64,000 nt of DNA from Vibrio comitans (GCA_024346835.1 AP024866.1:1240001-1304000); one strand, 5' to 3'; counted from the stretch's first letter, positions 44,030 to 53,523 are shown. Program-made: numbers and translations. Notes: generated from the sequence alone by a model not told the origin.

Positions 44030-44826
44030 GTGGCAGTTACCCTAATCAGTGGAAGAAGCCACCCTTGATTTCCAATGCTTGGGTTCGCTATGGCATTACC
44101 GCGTCTGTGGTGATTTATCTCTATTTGGCAACGCAATCCATTAGCATTAACTGGATGCGGATTTATGAGGGAAGCGAGAGGGGTTGGCGTTTTATTGTCG
44201 CTTTCATGAACCCTGATTTTGCAGGTCGTTGGGACAATATTTCACAAGGCTTAATAGAAAGCTTAACTATGACGCTCACCTCAACGGTCGCGGGTGTGAT
44301 TTTATCGATTCCGTTTGGACTGGGAGCGGCAAAGAATTTGGCACCTAAGCCTGTGTATTTCTTTTGTCGCGGATTTGTAGCAATTGCGCGAAGTTTTCAA
44401 GAAATCATCGTTGCTATTTTATGTGTGGCATTGTTTGGCTTTGGTACCTTTGCTGGCTTTGTCACCTTAACATTCGCCACCATTGGCTTTTTAGCCAAGT
44501 TGTTTGCTGATGAGATAGAAGCGATTGATCCAGCACCCTTGACCGCCATGCGTGCCACGGGGGCGAGTTGGCTGCAACAGGTTAATTATGCAGTACAAGC
44601 GCAAGTCATGCCGCGTTTTATCGGTTTATCTATGTACCGTCTGGATATCAATTTCCGAGAATCCGCCGTGATAGGTATCGTAGGCGCAGGTGGTATTGGC
44701 GCAACCTTAAACACCGCAATGGACCGCTACGAATACAGCGCTGCAGCCGCCATTCTTTTGATTATCATCGGTATCGTGATGTTGTGTGAATACGTTTCAA
44801 CCATCATTCGCCAGCGCGTACAGTAG
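44026..44826 (+). CDS. phnE: PhnE-type ABC permease, first copy
   Basis: A 266-aa inner membrane permease with about six helices and the EAA-type cytosolic loop [30 protein letters not shown]. Another family mark is [28 protein letters not shown]. Together with the second permease it forms the channel of the importer. It starts in an ATGA overlap with phnC and ends 11 bp before the second copy. The two permeases share about a third of their residues, so they are old duplicates forming a heterodimer. Confidence 0.92.
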   Translation: MSGSYPNQWKKPPLISNAWVRYGITASVVIYLYLATQSISINWMRIYEGSERGWRFIVAFMNPDFAGRWDNISQGLIESLTMTLTSTVAGVILSIPFGLGAAKNLAPKPVYFFCRGFVAIARSFQEIIVAILCVALFGFGTFAGFVTLTFATIGFLAKLFADEIEAIDPAPLTAMRATGASWLQQVNYAVQAQVMPRFIGLSMYRLDINFRESAVIGIVGAGGIGATLNTAMDRYEYSAAAAILLIIIGIVMLCEYVSTIIRQRVQ

Positions 44827-44837
44827 GGAAAAATACG

Positions 44838-45650
44838 ATGAAAAATTTACAATCGATGCCTACTGTTTGGCAAAAGTACGATCAGAAACAAACCATCACC
44901 CAATGGGCATGTTGGTTAGCATTTGTCGCATTGGTGGTGTTTGCTTGGCAGGTGATGAATCAAGATACCATCTGGTACTTTGTCACTGACTCGCCAAATC
45001 AAATCGCGGACATAGGCTCTCGCATGTGGCCACCAAGATGGAGCTATTTAGAGCAGCTTTGGCTACCGTTATGGGACACGTTAAACATTGCGACGCTCGG
45101 AACCTTGCTAGGTATTGTGCTCGCGTTTCCTGTTGCTTTCATGGCTGCACGAAATACAACGCCGAGTGTAGTTTTTGTCAGACCTATTGCGCTTTTTATC
45201 ATTGCTGCGAGTCGCTCCATAAACTCACTTATTTGGGCATTGTTGTTAGTCGCAATTCTTGGTCCTGGTTTGCTTGCCGGTATTATTGCTATTGCACTTC
45301 GCTCAATTGGCTTCGTATCTAAGTTGATGTACGAGGCAATTGAAGAGGTTAACCACACTCAAGTGTCAGCCATTCGCGCAACAGGCGCTTCGTCTTTGCA
45401 AGTGCTTGACTACGGGGTGCTACCTCAGGTGATGCCAAGCTTTATCGGCACGAGTCTATTTCGTTGGGATATTAATATTCGAGAATCGACGGTGTTGGGC
45501 TTAGTGGGTGCAGGTGGCATTGGTCTGAAGCTTCAAGAATCGATGGCTGTGCTAGCTTGGCCTCAGGTGACAGTAATCTTCTGCGCTATTCTGGTGACGG
45601 TAATCGTATCGGAATGGATTTCTGCAAAAGCAAGGCATGCTTTGATCTAG
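44838..45650 (+). CDS. phnE: PhnE-type ABC permease, second copy
   Basis: A 270-aa permease parallel to the first, with EEVNHTQVSAIRATGASSLQVLDYGVLPQVMP as its EAA loop and INIRESTVLGLVGAGGIGLKLQESM near the end. It has about six helices. The arrangement phnD-phnC-phnE-phnE is common for phosphonate and phosphite importers (PtxABC, PhnCDE). A stem-loop at 45675-45700 follows. Confidence 0.92.
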   Translation: MKNLQSMPTVWQKYDQKQTITQWACWLAFVALVVFAWQVMNQDTIWYFVTDSPNQIADIGSRMWPPRWSYLEQLWLPLWDTLNIATLGTLLGIVLAFPVAFMAARNTTPSVVFVRPIALFIIAASRSINSLIWALLLVAILGPGLLAGIIAIALRSIGFVSKLMYEAIEEVNHTQVSAIRATGASSLQVLDYGVLPQVMPSFIGTSLFRWDINIRESTVLGLVGAGGIGLKLQESMAVLAWPQVTVIFCAILVTVIVSEWISAKARHALI

Positions 45651-45674
45651 TAATTACAAACCCTGATAGTGAAA

Positions 45675-45700
45675 GTGGGCGACTAACTTTAGCCGCCCAC
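45675..45700. terminator. stem-loop after the phn operon
   Basis: Perfect 7-bp stem GTGGGCG / CGCCCAC with a 12-nt loop. It lies between the convergent phnE and the 53-aa gene and can serve both; there is no T run on the plus strand. Confidence 0.6.
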
Positions 45701-45713
45701 TCATGAAGGGAGT

Positions 45714-45875
45714 TTACTCAAACACTGACAGCGCACGAGCCTTGGTACAATCTGCAGGGAATTGGTTTTGTACTGCATCAATGGATGAGCACACTTTTGC
45801 CAATGCTGTATTGTTATTCCAGATAAATAGCCCACCAACAATAATTACCGCTGCAATAATGATGAGTTTTTTCAT
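45714..45875 (-). CDS. 53-aa exported or anchored two-cysteine protein
   Basis: Starts at ATG 45875 with a strong N-terminal signal helix (MKKLIIIAAVIIVGGLFIW), then NNNTALAKVCSSIDAV and PADCTKARALSVFE. The two cysteines are 14 residues apart and could form a disulfide in the periplasm. It is convergent with the phn operon. No known family. The short length explains why it may be missed by gene finders. Confidence 0.6.
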   Translation of the reverse strand: MKKLIIIAAVIIVGGLFIWNNNTALAKVCSSIDAVQNQFPADCTKARALSVFE

Positions 45876-45989
45876 GTAGTTATTCCGCCTTTATATGAAA
45901 TCTGTTTAAAGGATAGCTCAAACTTTTCTAATAACCTCATATGAAAACAAAGGTTTAGGATCTGAGGTCTATGGTAAAGATTGAATATT

Positions 45990-46018
45990 CTAAGGTCCTG
46001 ACTTTTGTCAGGATGACG
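45990..46018 (-). repeat. remnant of a hairpin repeat element
   Basis: CTAAGG followed by the hairpin TCCTGAC-ttt-GTCAGGA and the end ATGACG matches the closing third of the elements in the arrays. The rest of the element is not recognisable. Confidence 0.6.
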
Positions 46019-46158
46019 AGAGCGTTTCAAATAACTCCCAGCGACCACGCGCGCCGTAGCTTTATATACCCTCATTTTTCGATAACTAACATTTAAGCTT
46101 ACACGTGTACGCTAAAAGTGGCATACTCAACAGCCGGGAAGTTAACCAGTGTTGTGTC

Positions 46159-46812
46159 ATGTCCAGTGTAGTCAGTAACCAGTACAGTAAGAATGAAGAG
46201 ATCGCCAATTCCGTCACTCATGGGGCAGGGATGATCTTTGGTATTGTGGCGCTTGTGTTGCTACTACAGAAAGCATTGGCCCACCGCGCGGATACTATGA
46301 CCATAGCCAGTATGGCAATTTATGGTTCTAGCATGATAGTGCTGTTTCTCGCTTCGACCTTGTACCACGCAGTGCCTCATCAGCGCGCCAAGCGTTGGCT
46401 GAAGACCTTTGATCACAGTGCGATTTATTTGCTGATTGCAGGCAGTTACACTCCCTTTTTGTTGGTGAGCCTGAGAACGCCGTTGGCCATCGGATTAATG
46501 ATCGTCATTTGGAGTATTGCGATTCTGGGTATCGTGATGAAACTGGCCTTTGTCTATCGCTTTAAGCGTTTCTCCTTAATTAGCTACATAGTGATGGGTT
46601 GGCTATCGCTGATTGTGGTGTATCAATTGGCGATAACCCTACACTCTGGCGGATTGGCACTATTAGCAGCAGGTGGATTGATCTATTCGTTAGGCATTGT
46701 CTTTTATGTCAATAAGCGGATCCCTTTCAATCATGCGATTTGGCACTGCTTTGTGTTGGGAGGGGCGGTATGCCACTTCTTAGCCATTTACTTCTACGTT
46801 CAGCCGGTCTAA
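46159..46812 (+). CDS. trhA: PAQR/hemolysin III family membrane protein
   Basis: A 217-aa, seven-helix membrane protein of the TrhA/YqfA (hemolysin III) family, with [19 protein letters not shown] at the start, [37 protein letters not shown] and [18 protein letters not shown]. The conserved histidines, serine and aspartates form the zinc hydrolase-like site of PAQR proteins. E. coli YqfA is tied to fatty-acid homeostasis. The frame is open from 46105, but the family begins near [16 protein letters not shown], so I use ATG 46159; the SD is weak. Confidence 0.88.
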   Translation: MSSVVSNQYSKNEEIANSVTHGAGMIFGIVALVLLLQKALAHRADTMTIASMAIYGSSMIVLFLASTLYHAVPHQRAKRWLKTFDHSAIYLLIAGSYTPFLLVSLRTPLAIGLMIVIWSIAILGIVMKLAFVYRFKRFSLISYIVMGWLSLIVVYQLAITLHSGGLALLAAGGLIYSLGIVFYVNKRIPFNHAIWHCFVLGGAVCHFLAIYFYVQPV

Positions 46813-46875
46813 CAACTCATACCTTATTGATCAATATAGTGTTTTATCCTAGTTTTTAAGCAGGGGGAAATCACT

Positions 46876-47553
46876 ATGCCTATAGCGACTAACAAGATAT
46901 CAGCGCTGACCTTACTGCCTATTGTTGCTCTGTTGGCAGGTTGTCAATCTGAGCCTGAGCCGAAATCAGTCATGGAAGCGCCCAGCGATCCCATTGAGAA
47001 AATGGTGTTTGAACAGATTCTTGAGCCCGAGGGATTGACGGACAGAAGCTATTCATTTGACTACGGCTATGCCGATCTTAATGGCGACACGGAAGACGAG
47101 GTCTTTGTATTGATGCAAGACCCATACTTCTGCGGAACAGGAGGTTGCTCGGCATACCTGTTCAATTCTTCGTTTGAAAAAATGAACACCTTCACTGTTG
47201 TTAAAAAACCGGTATTGATTTCGCATACCGACACCAACGGCTGGAAGAGCATAACGGTTTGGAGTGATGGATCGCTGCGTCTATTGAAATACGATGGTAA
47301 CTCCTATCCAAGTAATGCATCCAGCCAGCCCATTTTTAATCGTGATGCCCGCAAGAGAAGGGCACATGATCTTGCAATTCAAAGCGATCTTTATCTCGAC
47401 GGTGGCTATGAGTTAACAGAACGTACCGACCTTCCCATTTTTACGCCCATAGATCAGTTCAGGTTTCAGTTTAAGCGTGAATCGGATCCCGATAGTGTGT
47501 TTGTAGTTAAGGTAAATACCTTAACTAGTGATATCTTTTTTAGTAAGGAATGA
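46876..47553 (+). CDS. lipoprotein with an EF-hand/FG-GAP-like segment
   Basis: A 225-aa lipoprotein: signal peptide with lipobox LLAGC (Cys22). The mature part includes YGYADLNGDTEDEVFVLMQD, a D-x-N-x-D-x-E calcium-loop-like sequence as in FG-GAP/VCBS repeats, and a two-cysteine loop CGTGGC. No known family beyond that. It overlaps the next gene by 4 bp (ATGA), so the two are coupled. Confidence 0.75.
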   Translation: MPIATNKISALTLLPIVALLAGCQSEPEPKSVMEAPSDPIEKMVFEQILEPEGLTDRSYSFDYGYADLNGDTEDEVFVLMQDPYFCGTGGCSAYLFNSSFEKMNTFTVVKKPVLISHTDTNGWKSITVWSDGSLRLLKYDGNSYPSNASSQPIFNRDARKRRAHDLAIQSDLYLDGGYELTERTDLPIFTPIDQFRFQFKRESDPDSVFVVKVNTLTSDIFFSKE

Positions 47554-48125
47554 ATCACACAGAAAAACTGATGGCGAATCCTGAACATAAAGAACAACTA
47601 GATGGGTTAGATAAGATCAGCGTAGTGTCCTATAGATTGGGCATTACGCTGTTTGCTTTGTCATTGCTTTCTTTGTTTAGTGCCGAGTTGTTGTGTGTGC
47701 TTGAACTAGAAACGGCTCCAGTGCTCAGGGAATGGAGTATCAACTTTATTGCTGTTTCAGCTGCGCTAAGTGCCGCCAATATTCATGTTTATGATAAGAA
47801 AGTTCGCGCCATCATTGCATGGTCGAGTTGGATAGGATTGGCTTTGTTTATCGTTCTGCCTAGCAAAGAGTGGCTGTATATTGGCTTTATCTTCATTACC
47901 TTTTCCGGAATCGCGTTAAAAGAGTCCTACTGTTTTAAAGTGAAGGGGCTCAATCTCGTGCCTCTATTATTAATCCTATCGGTATTGGTACTTTGGATGA
48001 AAGAGCCCACGATACTAGCAGCATTAGTCGGTCTTAGCGGTCTAATTTATACGGTTCTCGCCATAGAGAAATGGAAGATGCCACTGCATTTTGATATTGG
48101 CAACAAAGCTAATTATGAGATTTGA
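47550..48125 (+). CDS. integral membrane protein, DUF2301-like
   Basis: A 191-aa protein with a charged N-terminal stretch of about 25 residues and six hydrophobic helices. Features such as SAANIHVYDKKVRAIIAWSS and FSGIALKESYCFKVKGLNLVPLL resemble DUF2301 membrane proteins, whose function is unknown. It is coupled to the upstream lipoprotein through ATGA. Family assignment is from memory and moderate. Confidence 0.65.
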   Translation: MNHTEKLMANPEHKEQLDGLDKISVVSYRLGITLFALSLLSLFSAELLCVLELETAPVLREWSINFIAVSAALSAANIHVYDKKVRAIIAWSSWIGLALFIVLPSKEWLYIGFIFITFSGIALKESYCFKVKGLNLVPLLLILSVLVLWMKEPTILAALVGLSGLIYTVLAIEKWKMPLHFDIGNKANYEI

Positions 48126-48155
48126 GACCTCAGTATTGCACAATTATTCCCCTAG

Positions 48156-48169
48156 TTGATGCAGATCAA
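48156..48169 (+). promoter_or_regulatory. FNR-type box upstream of the octaheme operon
   Basis: TTGAT-GCAG-ATCAA matches the FNR consensus TTGAT-N4-ATCAA in all ten fixed positions. It lies 224 bp upstream of the proposed start at 48380 and is the only perfect copy I noticed. It implies anaerobic induction (or, with Crp sharing the site type, catabolite control). Confidence 0.7.
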
Positions 48170-48379
48170 CTAACTGTTCATAAACCCACCAATGTGAGTA
48201 CGTACATAAGTATCCAGTATTATATTTATTACATTAGCATTAGTTAATTTAGTGTTTGGTGTAGCAAGTAAGTAGAGCTTATTCATACTCAATTTAACCT
48301 CTTCTAGCCGATAAAAAATAAAGTAATGAAGCAGGGAACAATTGCTTGTGAAGCTAGCTTACAAAGGGTGTTGTGGCTT

Positions 48380-50002
48380 ATGAACAAGTTATGGTTTTTA
48401 CTTCTTATCGTATTCTCTCTTCCTTGCTTAGGTGCATCTTCTGAAGAGCTGCAACCATTACCCAAAACAAATCTAGCCCCCACCAGTACTGCTGATCATT
48501 CAACCTTTGAAAGCCTTCATCAAGAATTCGACTACGCGCCGGATGTCACTGAAGCCTGCTTAGAATGTCATACCGAAGCCTCAAAACAGATGCAGGAAAC
48601 CTTCCACTGGAATTGGGCTAAAGAAGTAGATGGCATTATGGTAGGGAAGGCAAAGAATGCATTTAACAACTACTGCGTTTCCGCCCGAGGAAACCAAAGC
48701 TGCACCCAATGCCACACGGGTTACGGCTGGCGCAACGATGACTTTGAACTTGATGCCCCCGAGAATGTGGATTGTTTGGTGTGCCATGACACAACCGGCA
48801 CTTACAAGAAATCGGCTGCCTCATCGGGACACCCTTACTACGAAGATCAAATGCTTGGTGGAAAACTGCAAAAAGCGGTCGACTTAGCTTTTGTCGCTCA
48901 AAACGTGGGTAAGCCAGATCGTGATAATTGCCTTGCATGCCATGCTGTGGGAGGCGGAGGTAACGGCGTAAAACATGGTGATACGGATCTTTCGTTGATT
49001 GATCCTAGCTTTGGGCTGGATGTGCATATGAGTAGCGAAAAGCTAGACTTCGCCTGTCAAGACTGTCACACCACCAACGATCATAAGATTTCCGGCCGCT
49101 ATAATGATCGCAAAGCCTTCATAGACCATGAGCTAAACATGGGGCGTGAAGACCGCATGGGCAACAATGTCTCTTGTGAAAGCTGCCATAGTGGCACTCC
49201 TCATGATAACCGTGAAATAGACAATCATACGGCGAAAGTCGCTTGTACCTCATGTCATATCCCTGAAATGGCCCGTGGGCCTTATCTCACTAAACTGTCG
49301 TGGGACTGGTCGACAGCCGGAAACCTAAAAGACGGTAAACCTTATGTGATTGATGCTGAGTTTGACGGTGTCGAACATCACGCTTATATGAGCAAAAAAG
49401 GCACCTTTACTTGGGGTAAGAACGTGGTGCCTGAATACCGCTGGTATAAAGGTGAGCTAGAACAAATGACATTCCAAGACACTTTTGAACCCTCTATGGC
49501 ACCTATCGATATTAACCCGCCAACCGGTGATTACAACGACCCTGATGCGCGTATCTGGCCTTTCAAAATCCATCAAGGCAAACAGCCCTTTGATACTCAG
49601 AACAACAAGATGCTGCCAATTAAACTCTACGGCCGAAAAGGCTCTGGAGCCTTTTGGACAGAATTTGATTGGGACAAAGCCTTGGTCGCGGGAGCTAAGT
49701 TAAACGAGGTGGATTTCAGCGGAGATTACGGTTTTATCGAGACCTTAGGTTATTGGCCAATTAAACATATGGTCGCACCTGCGCAGCAGTCTGTTCGCTG
49801 CTCTGAATGTCACAGCACTGATAGCCGCTTAAATGGATTGAACGACTTCTATTTAGTAGGTCGCGATAGAAACGCGTTCGTAGAGTGGTTTGGCGCTATT
49901 GCTATTTGGGGCGGTCTTGCGGGAGTGGGTTTACATCTATTAGTTCGATTAATCAGCATACGTCGACGCAAATCGCTGGCTGAAAAAGAGTTCGGAGAAT
50001 AA
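48380..50002 (+). CDS. octaheme c-type cytochrome, tetrathionate reductase (Otr) family
   Basis: A 540-aa periplasmic multihaem cytochrome with a signal peptide (LLLIVFSLPCLGA) and eight CxxCH sites (CLECH, CTQCH, CLVCH, CLACH, CQDCH, CESCH, CTSCH, CSECH), as in Shewanella Otr. A C-terminal membrane helix (FGAIAIWGGLAGVGLHLLVRL) anchors it. Otr proteins reduce tetrathionate, nitrite or hydroxylamine in vitro. The frame is open from 48326; ATG 48380 gives a proper signal peptide. The partner cytochrome b starts 2 bp after it. Confidence 0.92.
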   Translation: MNKLWFLLLIVFSLPCLGASSEELQPLPKTNLAPTSTADHSTFESLHQEFDYAPDVTEACLECHTEASKQMQETFHWNWAKEVDGIMVGKAKNAFNNYCVSARGNQSCTQCHTGYGWRNDDFELDAPENVDCLVCHDTTGTYKKSAASSGHPYYEDQMLGGKLQKAVDLAFVAQNVGKPDRDNCLACHAVGGGGNGVKHGDTDLSLIDPSFGLDVHMSSEKLDFACQDCHTTNDHKISGRYNDRKAFIDHELNMGREDRMGNNVSCESCHSGTPHDNREIDNHTAKVACTSCHIPEMARGPYLTKLSWDWSTAGNLKDGKPYVIDAEFDGVEHHAYMSKKGTFTWGKNVVPEYRWYKGELEQMTFQDTFEPSMAPIDINPPTGDYNDPDARIWPFKIHQGKQPFDTQNNKMLPIKLYGRKGSGAFWTEFDWDKALVAGAKLNEVDFSGDYGFIETLGYWPIKHMVAPAQQSVRCSECHSTDSRLNGLNDFYLVGRDRNAFVEWFGAIAIWGGLAGVGLHLLVRLISIRRRKSLAEKEFGE

Positions 50003-50004
50003 TT

Positions 50005-50589
50005 ATGAGTAATTCCTTAGTCATTTTTAAACGGTTCGAGCGGTTTTGGCACTGGGCACAGGCGGTGCTAGTTCTCACACTCATCGTCTCAGGTTTAGAG
50101 CTGCACGGTTTGGTCTCTGTTTTTGGGTGGGGCAACGCGTCTGAATATCATCATTGGACTGGGTTTATTTGGGGTGCACTGGTTGTACTCATTTTTACGT
50201 GGATTTTTACCACAGGAGAGTGGCGCCAGTTTATGCCAGAGCACAAAGGCATTGAAGGCGTAATACGTTTCTATCTATTTGGAATATTTAAAGGACAAAA
50301 GCATCCGCATCATATGGCACCTAATGATAAGTTTAATCCCCTGCAACGGGTGGCGTATTTGTTGGTGCTTTTTGTCCTCGTCCCTTTGCAGATCTTAACG
50401 GGCATTATTTTCTTCTTCTATCCAGAGCTAAGAGCCGCTGGAATATTAAATAGCACTGAGCTCGTTGCGATTGTACATACGTTTTGTGCCTACAGCGTGA
50501 TGGCATTTCTTATTGTGCACCTTTACTTGATCACCTTGGGTGAGAAATTGACCAGTCACCTAAAAGCGATGATTACGGGCAAAGAGTAA
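50005..50589 (+). CDS. diheme cytochrome b membrane subunit
   Basis: A 194-aa membrane protein of the Ni-Fe hydrogenase/thiosulfate reductase cytochrome b family, with four helices. Candidate haem histidines are in RFWHWAQA, ASEYHHWTGF, VAIVHTFCAY and FLIVHLYLI. It takes electrons from the quinol pool and hands them to the octaheme cytochrome upstream, from which it is separated by 2 bp. Contains no signal peptide. Confidence 0.9.
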   Translation: MSNSLVIFKRFERFWHWAQAVLVLTLIVSGLELHGLVSVFGWGNASEYHHWTGFIWGALVVLIFTWIFTTGEWRQFMPEHKGIEGVIRFYLFGIFKGQKHPHHMAPNDKFNPLQRVAYLLVLFVLVPLQILTGIIFFFYPELRAAGILNSTELVAIVHTFCAYSVMAFLIVHLYLITLGEKLTSHLKAMITGKE

Positions 50590-50627
50590 GCCAGAGAATA
50601 CAGACAGATAGATACGAGGTAATGACG

Positions 50628-50954
50628 ATGAAAAAGCTCATATTAGGTTTGATGATAGGCTTGCTCTCTTGCAGCGTGCAGGCAGATGCAGCAAAAGGGC
50701 AGGAGGCGTATTTGGAATATCTTCGCCCCTTGTTTGGCTACAACGGACAGGATTTTGCGAGTCAGCATTTGAAAGTGGAGTGGAAGCGCTACTTTAAAAA
50801 AGATGCGGCTAGGTTTATCAAAAAGTACAGCGGTAAACACCCAGATGCTGCTGAGTTTTTGAATAGTGCTAAGTTCCAAGAGATAGCGCCAGACGTAGCA
50901 GACTTTGCCATGAAATACGCAGCAGACAGCGGTGAGTTAGCTGCCTGCGACTAA
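50628..50954 (+). CDS. small exported protein of the octaheme operon
   Basis: A 108-aa protein with a signal peptide (LGLMIGLLSCSVQA, cleavage before DAAK). The mature part is helical and charged (DAARFIKKYSGKHPDAAEFLNS), with no CxxCH and a single C-terminal cysteine (AACD). The ATG at 50628 is 7 bp after GAGGT; an earlier ATG (50622) abuts it. It sits between the cytochrome b and the rhodanese gene and may be a sulfur-carrier partner through the terminal Cys. That is an inference. Confidence 0.72.
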   Translation: MKKLILGLMIGLLSCSVQADAAKGQEAYLEYLRPLFGYNGQDFASQHLKVEWKRYFKKDAARFIKKYSGKHPDAAEFLNSAKFQEIAPDVADFAMKYAADSGELAACD

Positions 50955-50973
50955 AGCAAAAGAGGGATTTATT

Positions 50974-52281
50974 ATGTTAACCACTCATCGAATTATTGCC
51001 TCGCTGCTATTAGCAATACCTTTAGTGGCAACGCCAATAACAGCAAGCGCGGCAGAAGTAACCGGTAAAATTCAATCCATTATTCACTCATCGAAGGTGA
51101 TTCAATACCTAAATCCTAAAACTAAGGAAGTGCAGGTTTTGAAATATACCGACGACACCAAACTATTGGAGGCGAGCTCTTTTGAAGACTTAACGGTCAA
51201 CACAAAATTTAAAGCGGTAGTTAATAAGGACAATGTCGCCACTCAAATTAAACGAGTACTAGTAAAACTGCCCCCTGAAAAAGTCATCGATACAGATACC
51301 TTGGCGGACTTAATGGACGAAGGAAAACCTGTGTTTATTGGTGATGCACGTCCTTTGTCTGTCTATAATGCAGGCCACCTTCCAACCGCAAAAGCCACCC
51401 CATCTAATCAATTGAAAGATAATTTAGATTGGCTACCCAATGATAAAGATATGTTGTTAGTGTTTTACTGTGGCGGAGTGACTTGCCCACTAAGCCCAGC
51501 TGCATTGAAGATTGCAAATGCCGCAGGATACACCAATGTGAAAGCTTACGTTGACGGCTTCCCTGCATGGAAGGCAGACGTTTATCCAGCGCACGTAAAT
51601 CCTGAGTGGATGGAGAAAAACTTAGATATTCACCATGTGATCTTAGATGTGCGAGAAAACCCAACCTCAAGCGTCAAAGGCGCCGTACATGTACCAGTAA
51701 GTCAATTAGTGACAATGCACGACCAATGGAATGCTGAAAAATTTGCAGTAGGAAAGCGCATGGTTATGGGGCTTAGAGATAAAAAAGCGCCAGTGATCAT
51801 CGTGGCTAATATGGATGATAGCGATGAAGCCATAGAAGCGTTTGAAATACTCACGTTCTGGAAATACAAAAATGCAGTTATCTTGAAAGGTGGTATGCAA
51901 GAGTGGACTTTAGCGAAGCACCCAGTCCAAGACGACGGTTTTCCAACTGAATTAGTTTACGAGAAAAAAATGGCGCCTGGAGCGGTGGAAGAATCTGTCT
52001 TTGTTACTGCAGCAAAACAAGGCAACGCCACCATCATAGACGTACGTAATCCCGATGAAGTTGCCACCGGGCATATTAAAGGCTCCATCAATATCCCACT
52101 GTCTGAGCTCGACAAGCAACTAGCGAAAGTGCCTAAAGACGGTTTAGTCATTCTGCACTGCGAAGCAGGAGCAAGAGCAGCGCTTGGGTATACGCTACTC
52201 AGCAAAAAAGGCTACACCAATGTGAAGTACTTGAACGATTCATTTAAGGGAGTTGTGGCTGATAACGATATTGAGTTGTAG
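50974..52281 (+). CDS. exported triple-rhodanese protein
   Basis: A 435-aa periplasmic protein (signal peptide to about residue 27, SAA). A small N-terminal beta domain precedes three rhodanese repeats: first with active Cys in YCGGVTCPLS, second (HVILDVRENPTSSVKGAVHVP) with no loop cysteine, so probably structural, and third (TIIDVRNPDEVATGHIKGSINIP) with HCEAGARA. It moves sulfane sulfur. Its position in an octaheme-cytochrome operon supports a sulfur respiration chain (tetrathionate, thiosulfate or polysulfide). Confidence 0.88.
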   Translation: MLTTHRIIASLLLAIPLVATPITASAAEVTGKIQSIIHSSKVIQYLNPKTKEVQVLKYTDDTKLLEASSFEDLTVNTKFKAVVNKDNVATQIKRVLVKLPPEKVIDTDTLADLMDEGKPVFIGDARPLSVYNAGHLPTAKATPSNQLKDNLDWLPNDKDMLLVFYCGGVTCPLSPAALKIANAAGYTNVKAYVDGFPAWKADVYPAHVNPEWMEKNLDIHHVILDVRENPTSSVKGAVHVPVSQLVTMHDQWNAEKFAVGKRMVMGLRDKKAPVIIVANMDDSDEAIEAFEILTFWKYKNAVILKGGMQEWTLAKHPVQDDGFPTELVYEKKMAPGAVEESVFVTAAKQGNATIIDVRNPDEVATGHIKGSINIPLSELDKQLAKVPKDGLVILHCEAGARAALGYTLLSKKGYTNVKYLNDSFKGVVADNDIEL

Positions 52282-52296
52282 TGAGCACTCGTATTG

Positions 52297-52745
52297 TCAT
52301 CCGGAATGACGCGCGGGTGTTTAGTTACTCACGTACATTAGTTCTTTTGAACCGTCATCCCGGAAAGCGCTAGCTTATCTGGATTGCCAGCCCAGCGGGA
52401 TCTTGGTGAGCACAATGCCTGCTTTACCCACACAAGGGTAGCTATGAGGTACCCAAGATTCGGGATAACCCTACCGGGTTTCCGGAATGACGGCTATGGG
52501 GGCAGGGTCTAGCTGTAATAATCCACGTATACCGTCATCCCGGAAAGCGACAGCTTATCCGGGATCTTTGTGAGCACAATGTATGCTTTACCCACATAAC
52601 AGTAGCTATGAGGTACCCAAGATTCCGGATAACCCTATCGGGTTTCCGGAATGACGCTGATGGGGCTAGGACTAGTCGTATTAGCCCATGTGTACCGTCA
52701 TCCCAGAAAGCGATAGCTTATCTGGGATCTTAGTGCGCACAATCC
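52297..52745 (+). repeat. array 3: CCCGGAAAGC-type hairpin elements
   Basis: A remnant consisting only of fused ends (52297-52312, GTCATCC joined to GGAATGACG), a 141-bp copy (52352-52492) with a 13-16 bp insertion, a 125-bp copy (52532-52656) and a truncated copy (52695-52745). Hairpins: ATCCCGGA-AAGC/GCTT-TCCGGGAT and ATTCCGGA-AACCC/GGGTT-TCCGGAAT. Layout and ends are as in arrays 1 and 2, but the sequence is a distinct subfamily. No ORF lies in the region. Confidence 0.9.
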
Positions 52746-52866
52746 GTACTTTCCCCTCACACAAACCCATCAAGCCCAGCCACACAAACATCCCGCATAT
52801 TTCCCTAACAACAACCTCAACTCGTTGCTATAATCCTGCCAAACCATACAGAGTAATAAGCAGCAC

Positions 52867-53277
52867 ATGAGCATTAACAGAGAAGAACTACAAAACAATC
52901 CATTACACGGTCTTAAACTAGAAGACATGGTTAAAGAGCTGGTTGACCATTACGGTTGGGATATTCTTGATACTGCGATGCGCTTTAACTGCTTTCATAC
53001 CAATCCATCTGTAGCCAGTAGTGTGAAGTATCTTCGTAAGAGTGAGTGGGCGAGAGAGAAGCTAGAGGCGTTTTACTTGTCTCGCTTCAAGCGCATGCCG
53101 CGTCCTACAGAAGAAGAGAAAGAAATGCCACCAAGAATGCGCACCTTCGCCAATGGTATTGAGCCTAGAGAGCCGATGGAACTGACGGTAGATTCTATCT
53201 TGGCATCGCAAGCTAAAGCGGCATCAGCGTTTAAAGAGAAAAAAGCGCAAGAGCGCAGAAATCGCTCTCGTAGATAA
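52867..53277 (+). CDS. VF530 family DUF2132 protein
   Basis: A 136-aa cytosolic protein. The N-terminal 70 residues match the VF530/DUF2132 fold known from Vibrio fischeri: NNPLHGLKLEDMVKELVDHYGWDIL and CFHTNPSVASSVKYLRKSEWAREKLEAFYL. The C-terminal part (65 residues) is charged and disordered (KEKKAQERRNRSRR). The fold has been suggested to bind DNA. It stands alone with a terminator 26 bp after. Confidence 0.9.
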   Translation: MSINREELQNNPLHGLKLEDMVKELVDHYGWDILDTAMRFNCFHTNPSVASSVKYLRKSEWAREKLEAFYLSRFKRMPRPTEEEKEMPPRMRTFANGIEPREPMELTVDSILASQAKAASAFKEKKAQERRNRSRR

Positions 53278-53303
53278 GCGACGTAACGTCTGAAAATCAC
53301 GAC

Positions 53304-53331
53304 AAAATAGCACTCATTAGGGTGCTATTTT
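53304..53331 (+). terminator. terminator of the DUF2132 gene
   Basis: Perfect 10-bp stem AAAATAGCAC / GTGCTATTTT with an 8-nt loop. Confidence 0.88.
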
Positions 53332-53523
53332 CATATCTAGAGTTCGCTATACCAATCTTTCCATCCATAACAAGCTAGAGCAATCGTTTGCTTGTGCTGG
53401 TCAATTCATATGCGAACGCGGAATTGCAATGTGATCCGCATCACGTTTGTCGGTTGAAAATATTTGCTATCCCATAAAATATGTTTTTATTCTGCGGTCG
53501 CGAAGAATATTGTTCTTCGATGA

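Noticed and set aside
45872..46075. 67-aa minus-strand ORF upstream of the PAQR gene
   Set aside because: It overlaps the 53-aa gene's start region and a repeat remnant, with no ribosome site and no protein-like features.
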